The notes under the pieces: model-generated
Told to the model about the DNA's origin: nothing
Database searches by the model: none
What the model saw: the letters and a program-made list of their open reading frames with translations, nothing else
Program-made: the position numbers and the translations under genes
Assembly: GCA_043228905.1 (NCBI GenBank)
Contig: JBHGNT010000017.1
Coordinates: 806,001-870,000 of the forward strand
Source of the DNA: Azolla caroliniana
Lineage: Eukaryota > Polypodiophyta
Length of the DNA stretch: 64,000 nucleotides
Direction of reading: 5' to 3'
Shown here: positions 41,449 to 50,239 of the stretch, one piece after another
Layout: each line of letters opens with the position of its first letter
Position numbering within the stretch: the stretch's first letter is position 1

Positions 41449-42060
41449 TGTCGGGAATCGACTGGCCACAACCGGTTCCATGTTCATATTCGTGTGCAGA
41501 AAACCAAGAACTAGTACACAGACAGAAAAATGTAAAGATACAGAGACACCGATATTTGACGTGGAAAACCCGAAATGGGAAAAACCATGGGGGTCTACAA
41601 ACCCCGAATAAAACAGATCACTATGGTAGAGAGGAAGTACAAATACGGAACTTGGAGGCAACGACCTCGAGTTCTGCTTCGTCGACAGACAGCTACAGAG
41701 TTACACTCTTACTCTCTCACACACGGTTACAGAGGCAACTACCTCATTCTAACTTTACAATAATGATCAACTACATTTACTAAAGTTTGCCCTAGTTGCT
41801 TATAAACAAAAGCAATTTTCTAGCTATTTACAAGTATAGCCCCCAATGATACATTGTATCGAGTTGAGGCTCATAGGAGACCTAACTCAATACATTGTAT
41901 CGAGTTGACGCCCCTAGGTGCACCAACTCAATACAATGCATCGAGTTGGAAGGTCAACTCCATACAATGTACTGAGTTGGAGTCCTAACTCAGTACATTG
42001 TATTGAGTTGAGAGTCCAAACTCCATACATTGTATCAAGTTATTCTCTTGCCTTGCAATT
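41449..42060 (-). repeat. antisense copia-type LTR, right edge uncertain
   Basis: TGTCGGGAATCGACTGGCCACAACCGG (27 bp, 41449 on) is the complement of the copia-1 LTR end. The block TTTGCCCTAGTTGC...TATAGCCCC at 41786-41842 is the complement of the promoter block of that LTR. The U3 end TGTTGG was not found. Confidence 0.75.
41850..42042. repeat. six near-palindromic repeats in copia LTR U3
   Basis: TACATTGTATCGAGTTG-like words start at 41850, 41891, 41932, 41963, 41994 and 42026 (spacing 41, 41, 31, 31, 32). Most lie in an ACTCAATACATTGTATCGAGT-type imperfect palindrome. Confidence 0.93.
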
Positions 42061-42467
42061 ACTCGATATAGTTTAGGGTTTAGAAACAAAATGTCTGTAC
42101 ATTTTAGGGTTTGGGCTTACCTGGAGTCTGTCCTAGATTTCTTTTTGCTCGAAATGTTGAGTTGTTGGTGGAGTAGGTGTGTGTTTGTGTCCTCAGTGCT
42201 CGGTGTTCATCTATCCTCTCGTGCTCTCGCGTGCTCTCCGGTCGCCCATGTGCAAGTGAGGAAAAAAAGGAATAATTTGTCGACCTATTTATAGGAGGAA
42301 AAGTTAAGTAAGGTTAGTTAAGCATAACTATAGGGTTAGTTTAGGGTACATGTGCACTAATGTTGGAGAACAAGATACCTCATGGTGGGATGTGTTCTTT
42401 AATTATCAAGAAGAAATTGTTAATAATTGTATCGTCGGTACATGGACCATGCAGATCCCCTTTACAT
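42061..42467. other. unassigned spacer
   Basis: No gene recognised. The right end runs into the TGTCGTGG LTR start at 42468. Confidence 0.5.
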
Positions 42468-42901
42468 TGTCGTGGAGGATTCCGGCCATAGGGGGAAAAG
42501 AGAGTCGGATGAGCGTGAACGGGGGTGTGAACGGATTCACACAAATTTAAACCGTTTTGATGTACCAATATGTGTAAATAGTAAGGTGTTAGTCTAAGTA
42601 TTGATAGGTACTACATAGACTATCTTAGTAGGTACTTTATGATCACACATATAGAGAGGAATAAGGGATTGATGGGAGAAAATCAAGGGGGAAATCTAAG
42701 AGAAAATTGACTATCTTAACAGCTTGATGGGAAGGTTTCTCTCTCTCCTGGAGCAATAAAAAGGAGGGAGAGAAGACTTAGAGATCCATACACGATTTTA
42801 GAGGACGAAATGTTGCGGGACCGAGCTTGGCAAGTTTTTGTCTTCCTAATCTCTATTTCTAACGTCGTGCTGTGAGGCTTCCATTTGCGTTGGCAACCCA
42901 T

Positions 42902-43765
42902 TGTCGCGAGTTTTCATGTGGACATGTCGGAACAGGGCGGAGCCACTGGGGTCTTGAACCAAGGATTCGGTAAGCGAAGAGGATTATCCGGATCGGCCTC
43001 CAGGTAACCTCATGGGAGAGTGGTTCAGACAGGTGAACTCACGGGCTCAGCACGCATTATCGGTTCCGGACCTGCGCCGAATAGGGAACAATGAGCTCAC
43101 GGGCTCTCACACCAATCATACACTCAAACGGAGATAGAACCGAGATGAGATCACAAGCTCCAGACGCGACAAACACACGACAAACAAAAACGGTGTGGAG
43201 TTACCCGAACATGAACAGAGACTCGGCAAAAACTAACAATTAATTAGAGGAAACAAAAGATTACAACCGGATGCAGTTGGCAACAGAGCTATGAGCTCCC
43301 GACACACACACACTAGCAAGCCTCTAATCAGGAGCACACGGCTACCAGGTGAAACATAATGCTCACAACACAACGACCGAAATAGCGAATGGGAAAACAG
43401 AAATCTACAGAGCTCGGTCCAGCACCACTTCATTCTCCAAATTGTGGATCCCTTTCTCAGTCTTCTCTCCCTCCTTTTATAGCTCAAGGAGGAAGAGACC
43501 GTTACATCAGGCTGTTATGACAAGCGCTTTGAATCCCTGATTCTCTCCTCAATCTCCTTCAATCAATCACCTTTATTTCTCTATTCGTGTGACAATAAAG
43601 TACCTATCAAATCCCTTCTACCATGTATTCCTCAACACTCAACTAATACTAGGTTATTTATTGTACATGTTTGTACATAAAGACAGTCTTGTGTGCATCC
43701 GTGCACACCCCCGTTCCCGCACTCTCCGGCCCCTTTTCTCCTTGTAGCCGGAATTCCCCACGACA
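42902..43765 (-). mobile_element. solo gypsy-type LTR, antisense
   Basis: TGTCGCGAGTTTTC...ATTCCCCACGACA, with CCACTGGGGTCTTGAACCAA inside. Flanks are CCAT (42898-42901) and CTGT (43766-43769). Homology with the gypsy-4 LTR indicates an original CCGT, from which both copies differ by one CpG transition. Minus-strand CTATAAAAGGAGG at about 43474-43486. Confidence 0.8.
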
Positions 43766-43801
43766 CTGTGTGCTCCGGATCGGAGGCTCGCTAGTGTCTA
43801 T

Positions 43802-44275
43802 TGTTATCCGTGGGACAAAAGGATACAATGTGAAACCAATCTAAGGATATGAGTAGGTAAAGTAGGTGAAAAAATGACAACCGAGAATTAGGAAGGTAAC
43901 GGAATACATGTCGCCGAGAATGAAGGCCGAGAAGAAAGGATTGACTAAAGTGCTCTAAGCAGAAAGGGAAGCTATAAAACGAGGAGCAGAATCAACAAGA
44001 AGGGAGGACAATGAGGGAGAGTGATCACCCTACTCTAGAGCAGATTATTGTTATCTATCTAACTGTATGAGAATAGAACTCCGGTCGTGAGCCGTGTAAC
44101 CTTTGCATCTGAATCTATTAATATATCTATCTTTATGGGTCTAATATGTTCAAGCGTCTATCTCTGTTAATCGGATTAAATTTCTATCTTAGTTTCAAAG
44201 TACAATTTATTGGGCCGGTTGTGGCCGACTAATTTTTTAAATCAATTACTTGTGCAATCCCGGGTTCCTTGTCCA
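43802..44275 (+). repeat. copia-type LTR remnant
   Basis: TGTTATCCGTGGG to CGGGTTCCTTGTCCA; GCTATAAAACGAGG near 43970 and the phrase CCGGTTGTGGCCGACT near 44215 recall the copia-1 LTR family. The flanks (TCTAT and CCACT) do not match. Confidence 0.5.
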
Positions 44276-44779
44276 CCACTACGTACCATGACCCCCTTGA
44301 TCCGATTACCCTAGAAGTGATCCAAGGTGTTATCTCCAAGTAGAGACAACATCTATGTGTGTGTGAGTGTCGAGAGTGCGAAGCTCTATTGCCAGCTGAG
44401 TTTGGTTGTATTTCTCCTATTACTGATCAATAAATACCTCTTTGTTTCTAGTTTTCTGTCTTTCTTGTCTCTACCCATGACCTTGTCCCGTCCTCTTTCC
44501 TTGCTTGTGCATACTCGAGAGTGTGACCCATGAGTTCATTGTTGCTTTCCAGCAACAGGTGTGGAACTGTATATGTCCCTTAGCCCATGTGCTTAGTTCC
44601 CGACATCCAGAGGCTTGTTCGGATCAAGGACACGTTACCCGGCAAAGTCATCCAGAAACCGGTCCAGTGAAGTTATTTGGAAGCTTATCTAGACAACTTT
44701 CTTCCCTCACCGGCTCCTTGGTCCGAGGCCCCGATGGTCCCGCTTCGTTCCTACAATTTTGGATTAGTAAGGATTTGGA

Positions 44780-45178
44780 CGTGGTGATGCATGAAAACCA
44801 AAATCAAATGCAGTCTATAAAGGTGCATTGGTACAACACTAGAAGCAAAAATGCATTTATAAGCAAGTATGTGTTAGAGATGATGGAATGTCCAAGGTCA
44901 AGAGGAAAAGAAACATTTGTAACACATCATCCCTTGACATTAGTGAGGTGGATATTATTGTTTACGAATTTATGCTAACAAAAATTGGACATTTAGGGAA
45001 GTCAACAATAGACATAATAAAGCAAAAATTACCGATTCTACAAGATCTTCAACACATAATTTAGAACCATCTGGTTTCAAATGAAGACAATGCTTTAATA
45101 GGTACATTTGAAGATGATGAGGAACAACCAACCTTGTATATTAGTTATAGTAGTGATTCTAGATCATCAAAGGAGTGA
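44780..45178 (+). pseudogene. unassigned coding relic
   Basis: Frames give MHENQNQMQSIKVHWYNTRS (44787-), then, after a shift, ISEVDIIVYEFMLTKIGHLG and, after one stop, LIGTFEDDEEQPTLYISYSS to a stop at 45176-45178. It looks like a gag-type C-terminus, but no family was confirmed. Nothing recognisable is upstream, where LTR sequence ends. Confidence 0.4.
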
Positions 45179-45650
45179 TTTATGTAAACCCTAAACTCTT
45201 GAATGTAATTTTGGTATCAAATTGTAATCAAATTCAATTTGTAATACTCAAATGACATAAAAGTTACGTTTTGAAATCTGTCGCTTTGTATGAAGATTGT
45301 TTATTTAAAAAAACATTACTTGTTTTTTTGAGAAAATACACATTGTAACTTTTAGATAAGAGCCTAAATTTTATGACTTTCCAACTTTATGAAATTGTGC
45401 ATTTTTAAGCTTTTCCAACTAATTATTGAGAACATGTGATTCTGGTATCATTGTGTTTTGTGAAATGGGTATATAAACCCCAAAATCAAACGGAATATTC
45501 CTTATCCTCCCATTTTTGTGTGATTCTTCCACTTGTGAACACAAACCTGTTCACAATTATGTATTGAACCCTCAGGTGTTGGTAGGAGACATCTTTTCCT
45601 ATCCACACCCTCTATGGGACATCACCTTTCAATGGCACTAAGGGAGACCT
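45179..45650. other. unassigned AT-rich spacer
   Basis: No gene or repeat structure recognised. Confidence 0.5.
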
Positions 45651-46277
45651 ATTGATTAGATAAACAGTTGTATACATCACCTCAGCTCAGTACGATTAGC
45701 ATCTCCATAATCGTCCGATTCATCCTCTTTGCAAGCCCATTCAACTCAGGGGTCTTCGACACTGTGTATTCGATTTGAATACCTTGGGCATTGCAGTACG
45801 CCTCGAACTGCCCTCTGTATTCAACACCATTGTTGGTTCAGATAGCCTTCAACTTCCAAATCTACTCTCTTTTGGCCATTGCCTGGAACTCCTTGAAGAA
45901 CGACAGTACTTAGTCGTTCGACTTTAGTACCAAACCCACAACTTTCGATTATAGTCATCTATGAACGTCACAAAATACTCCCCACCTCAATGTGATGCGG
46001 CATCTACATAGCACACATCGGTGTGTACTAGTTCTAGTGTAGGTTCTCTTCTCCTTGGTGGTCTCATGTGGAATGCAACTCTGTTTTGGTTTCCGACTAA
46101 GCAGTCAACACACTTCTCCAAGTGTACTCTTTTCACTTCTGGGAGAAGCTTTTGATCCGCTAGGATGTGCATTCCCTCTTCACTCATGTGGCCAAGCCTC
46201 TTATGCCACAATTCTCCACTCGAGTCGGCTACCACATTTGCTTTCGACTTGCACAGTCTAGCTTGCATCATGTACAA
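45650..46277 (-). pseudogene. copia-4 pre-integrase and integrase remnant
   Basis: From ATG-like MYMMQARLCKSKANVVADSS at 46277: SGELWHKRLGHMSEEGMHIL and EKCVDCLVGNQNRV give the HHCC finger, then LELVHTDVCYVDAASH holds the first catalytic Asp. The stop after AASH gives way to broken core pieces to 45650 (an antisense NGLAKRMNRT-like phrase). It is close to copia-1 in this region. Confidence 0.88.
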
Positions 46278-46499
46278 TGTGCCTTGTTTCTGTGCTTAGG
46301 CCACAATGAGATTTCCCCAACAGAACTTCTACTTGCCACTTCGAAAGCTATCACTATAGCCTTTGTCTCCATCCTTCCAGTTGATATCATATTCAGCCTG
46401 AAATCAGGCACGTGTCAGACATCCTTCAAAGTGAGCCGACAACCGGTCAACATTATCATACATACATTTCCGACGCCGACTATCTTTACATAGCCATGA

Positions 46500-47404
46500 T
46501 CATCGGTTGTGTAAATCAAGAAACACTCTCTTGACGGAGTTATATGGAAAGATGCACCTGAGTCGATTACCCAGGTACACTCTTCACTTGCAAGATTTGT
46601 GCTTGCCTAGTCACAAATGAACAAGATCTCCTCTTCGGTTGTGGCTATGGTAGATGTGCCCTTCTCCTCATAAATCTCACTGGGTTCAATATCCTTTGAG
46701 CCACCTTTTTCCTTCTTAAGGTGTTGACAATCCTTCTGGAAGTGTCTAGGTTTTCCATAGTAGAAGCATGTAAGCTTACCTCTGAACTTGGATCTGGCAT
46801 GGGATTTGTCCCTTCTTTGTGGACTTCTCTTTTTGTTCCTTCCTCTATCGTGTTGAGCCATATTTGACTCCGATTCGGATTGGACAACCTTGTCCTTCGT
46901 TATTGTCTCCTCGTTCAAGAGACTTGACTTCACCACTTGTGAAGACAGGTCTTCTTCTTGACACGAGATGTTGAGGGTCACCATCGGATTCTCCTAGTTG
47001 TCCAACAGTGTGCCAGCAACAAGGCCTACATAGCATCATCAAGGGGAAACTTGGTTGTTGCAAGTTGGTTCATATACCCCATGAATGTGTTGATGTGTTC
47101 CACTCTGCTCTCCCCATCCTTGTACTTCAGTTGTATGATCTTCCTCCTCAAAGATGTCTTGTTCAGGGCATTCTTCCTCTCGCAGAGCCCTAACAACTTC
47201 TACCACATCTCGTAGGCATTTGTGTCGTTCACCACATGCTGAAGGACACTAACGGTTATGTACTGTCTGATGGTGGCCACTGCCTTCCTATTGAGGAGTT
47301 TCCATTCAAACGCTAATAATACCCTCGTGGATATTTGTTCTCTATCGATGGGCTAATATAAATCTTTGAAGATGAGAAGATCTTCCATCTTGATCTTCCA
47401 GTCT
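46500..47404 (-). pseudogene. copia-4 gag C-terminal part with altered zinc knuckle
   Basis: 46984-46607 encodes MVTLNISCQEEDLSSQVVKS..., then CFYYGKPRHFQKDC near residue 72. The second Cys is replaced by Tyr and Gly-His by Arg-His. The frame ends LFICD*; beyond it, to 46500, is the protease start region (WVIDSGASFH-like, antisense). The N-terminal portion continues right with frameshifts to the solo LTR at 47409. Confidence 0.82.
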
Positions 47405-47408
47405 ACGT

Positions 47409-48456
47409 TGTCGTGAAGATTTTTGGCAACGGTGTGAAAATTGCATGGAATGTACAAAATTGAGTGTGGTTCTTCACACACAATATGAAACAATAATAAT
47501 GAAGATATTATTTTATATTAGTTTAATATCTTGGTACAAAAAGATGGATGTCTTCAAGAGCTTCTGAATGCATTTTATTACATGTGAAACGGACAACTTA
47601 GTGTCAAGTTATGTGAGTGTGAAGTTTGAGAAGAAGAAGAGGTAAACAAAATTGTGAGATATCCCACATAGATAGGACACTATCTAGATTCAAGAGTATA
47701 TAAGTAGAGCCATATCTTTTTATATTTTGTCTATGTGTTAGGAGCCCAAAAAGGTTTGGTTGTATAACTTGGACAAATGGATGCGGCCAAGTTTTTCAAA
47801 ATGGTTTTGGAGAACCGGAACCGGACCAGACGGACGGCGACGAATCCGGAACCGGGACCGGGATAGACGCACGGAGATGGAACTGGGAATGGAACGGCCA
47901 GATTGCGACGAGACCGAGACCGGGACTAAACGGCAATGGAACCAGGCCGGCCAGACGGACGAACGGCACCGGAACCGGACTAGATCGGATCATCGGACCA
48001 GATGGACCAGATCACCGAGTCAGATGCGGACTGGAAAGATAGATCGAACGATTTCGGTGTGAAACGAACAAAATCACATGCATTTCATGCATTGTATGCA
48101 TGTCTTGTAGCCTCACATGCATCATATGCATGGGGGCGTCTATAAAAGAATAGATGAAAAATATCAAAGGGAGCGAGGTATTAATCAAGAATTTAATAAG
48201 AAGAAAAATTCGTTATCCAATTGATGATCTATCTTGTTCCTCAAATCTAAAGTCAAGGGTTCAATCTTAATCTCTCTCTACATTTCCATCTCTCTCAATC
48301 TAAAGTCAAGCGTTCTATCGTATCTCAATCTCTCTCTCTTTCAATCTATCTTAAATACTTTCTCGCTAAAGCTAGTGCAAACTTCGAATCCTTTCGGTCA
48401 AGAACCCTGGCGGTTCCGCCTCACAAGCCGCACATAGTGACGGATTTTTCACAACA
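47409..48456 (+). mobile_element. solo LTR-C2, ACGT target duplication
   Basis: TGTCGTGAAGATTTTTGG...TTTTTCACAACA, 1048 bp, flanked by ACGT at 47405-47408 and 48457-48460. It is homologous to 24898-25864 at both ends and in the CATGCATCATATGCATG region (near 48116), with CTATAAAAGAATAG at about 48139-48152. It lacks an internal region and interrupts the copia-4 gag. Confidence 0.93.
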
Positions 48457-48515
48457 ACGTAGTTGTGTGAGTTCAAGACCATCATTCCTACAAATCCACT
48501 CACACTTCCTTCCAT
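48457..48515 (-). pseudogene. copia-4 gag N-terminus
   Basis: ATG at 48513-48515 on the minus strand starts MEGSVSGFVGMMVLNSHNYV; across the solo LTR it continues with a DWKIKMEDLLIF-type gag phrase. The primer site lies 14-25 bp upstream. Confidence 0.8.
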
Positions 48516-48527
48516 CTTTGCACTTGT

Positions 48528-48543
48528 CACTCTAATACCAGTT
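48528..48543 (-). other. copia-4 primer binding site
   Basis: The minus strand reads TGGTATTAGAGTGACA, close to the initiator-Met site TGGTATCAGAGC with one mismatch in the core. Confidence 0.7.
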
Positions 48544-49097
48544 TGATGAGATGGGATCTTAAATCTTTCCTTAAGATACGCAGAAATATGCAGCATGGAT
48601 ACAAAAAACAGGAAATGGACAAGATATACACAATACATAGTTTTACGTGGAAAACAATAAACAGGAAAACTACGAGAGAACAGATCTTCACTATTATAGT
48701 GGATATACCGGAGAAAGTTAAAATAGATTACAACACTCTCTCTTACAGAGTGTACCAGCCACACCGGGCTCTTGGTATCTACTGTTACACACACAGTTAT
48801 GGTGCCGCTCACCTCTTACATGTCTCTCTTCTTCTCTCTCACTCTAACCTACACACACTTAATGTTTTGCCCTAGACGTATTTAGACTTCAGCAGAATAT
48901 GTGTTATTTACAAATATGCCTATTCTTATTATTATCTAATAATAACAGTAACAATCGTTAATCAACTGCCTAATCGACTAGTCATTTCGACTAGCCGACT
49001 CCTGTGTCGACTGTCATGTCGGCCCGATTAGTTGGCCTTGTCGTCGACCATCCGGTCGGCCCAACTAGTCAGTCTTGCCTAAGTAGGAGCCAACCAA
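48544..49097 (-). repeat. probable copia-4 5' LTR
   Basis: It follows the primer site. TTGCCCTAGACG near 48870 recalls the promoter block of copia LTRs. The far edge (CCAACCAAACA at 49097) is inferred. It contains a (CGACTAG)-rich segment at 48973-49065. Confidence 0.5.
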
Positions 49098-49527
49098 ACA
49101 AGGGGAAGGTAAAGATGAGAAAGCCAACGTAGGTGGCAGAGCCAAGAAAGGAAAAGTCGACCTGAAGATGAAGGCCAAGACTAGGACATGGTCAGATATT
49201 GTCAACGGCCTAGAAGAAGACGGATTGGAGACAGTTGATTCGGTCAAGAATAGTGATTCGGATGAGTTGAATCGCATGAAGGCCAAATGAACGAGAAGGC
49301 AGCCTAAGATGATATCAAGGCAAGAGAGTCGAAGGATCAAGGGGCGCCGAAGTCGTAGAGGCCAGAAGAAGGCCAACAAAGGCCTTAGCAACAGAAGAGT
49401 TGATCGAGTAGATCAAGGAGCGCTAGACCTAACGAGTTGTGGAACACAACCTAGGAGGCATGAAGCAAGGAGATGTTGGAACAGGGGACTAGGTAGAGCT
49501 GACGAAAAACCTAAAGTTGAGGGGGAG
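49098..49527 (+). other. unassigned copia-like internal sequence
   Basis: Lys/Arg/Asp-rich open segments (MKAKTRTWSDIVNGLEEDGL and others) with stops, ending in AAAGTTGAGGGGGAG, a polypurine tract directly before an LTR start. No named domain. Confidence 0.4.
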
Positions 49528-49800
49528 TGTTGAGCGAGCAAGCTCAACTTGGGCCGGATCAAATGAAGTCGATAACCGGATCGAATGGAAACCGATCGGT
49601 TAGGCCTAGATCAGCTGAAGAAGCTGAGAGCCGGATCAGACAAAGACCGATCAGCTAGGCCAGATCGGTGGGGAGCCGGTAGGCCATTAGGAAAGATATT
49701 CCTAGTAATAGGAATATTTTTTAGAGTTACTAGGAATAGTTTTGGGAGTCAATGTCAGTAGCTCATTTATGAGCTTTGAAGTACTTGTCAGTACAAAACA
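49528..49800 (+). repeat. putative LTR, TGTTGAGCGAGC start
   Basis: TGTTGAGCGAGCAAGCTCAAC follows a polypurine tract. The start matches, in antisense, the end of the LTR at 49855-50239. The right edge CAGTACAAAACA at 49800 is a guess. Confidence 0.5.
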
Positions 49801-49842
49801 CGATCACGATGAGGCGAATGGGCTAGATCGAGCTACCAAATC

Positions 49843-49854
49843 GCTCTGATACCA
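49843..49854 (-). other. copia primer binding site
   Basis: GCTCTGATACCA is the complement of TGGTATCAGAGC, the perfect initiator-Met site. Confidence 0.9.
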
Positions 49855-50239
49855 TGTAAAGAATCAAGAGATGGATTCTTGTGAAGCGGAAGAGATGTGA
49901 GTTGTGTGTGTGTGTGTGTGTAAGAGAGAGAGTGTGTGTGTGAAACACTGAGAATACGCAAGGTAAAAGTATATTGACAAAGGAGAAATACTCAACATTA
50001 TACAAGGTGGGAGGAGGGTGCTTTATATAGTCACCCTCTCTCTTCATTAACTACAAGACTCATGGAGCATGGGGAATTTGTAAGCTCATAAGTTATGTGT
50101 CATAGAATATGATTCTATGACTCATACTAAATGCTAGAATACAAAGAGGTGACATAATGGTGACTCTTGACCGTTGGAGTGTCTATTCACTCTCAAGGTG
50201 AGTTCACACACTAGACCAAATTGAGCTTGATTCTCAACA
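49855..50239 (-). repeat. antisense copia LTR, 385 bp
   Basis: TGTAAAGAATCAAG...CTTGATTCTCAACA: a long inverted-repeat-like terminus, directly next to the primer site. TATA on the minus strand CTATATAAAG at about 50021-50030. (TG)n near 49900-49920. The internal region to its left is missing, and the LTR start agrees with that at 49528. Confidence 0.85.

Larger units (their letters stand above)
42468..44755 (+). repeat. gypsy-type LTR interrupted by two other LTRs
   Basis: TGTCGTGGAGGATTCCGG at 42468 is the start. AATAAAAAGGAGGG lies near 42755, the gypsy-4 TATA region. The sequence is cut at 42902, resumes after 43765 with CTGTGTGCTCCGG (matching CCGTGTGCTTCCGG of the gypsy-4 LTR), is broken again at 43802-44275, and ends with TTGGTCCGAGGCCCCGATGG near 44720. 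The terminal CGACA was not found. Confidence 0.6.
45650..49097 (-). mobile_element. antisense copia-4, 5' half only, split by solo LTR-C2
   Basis: From right to left: a possible LTR (48544-49097), primer site, gag start, solo LTR 47409-48456, gag with zinc knuckle, protease linker, pre-integrase finger and the start of integrase. The RT half is missing. Confidence 0.85.

Noticed and set aside
41850-42042. CRISPR array
   Set aside because: The repeats are short with irregular spacing in a plant LTR, and spacers are not unique sequences of even length.
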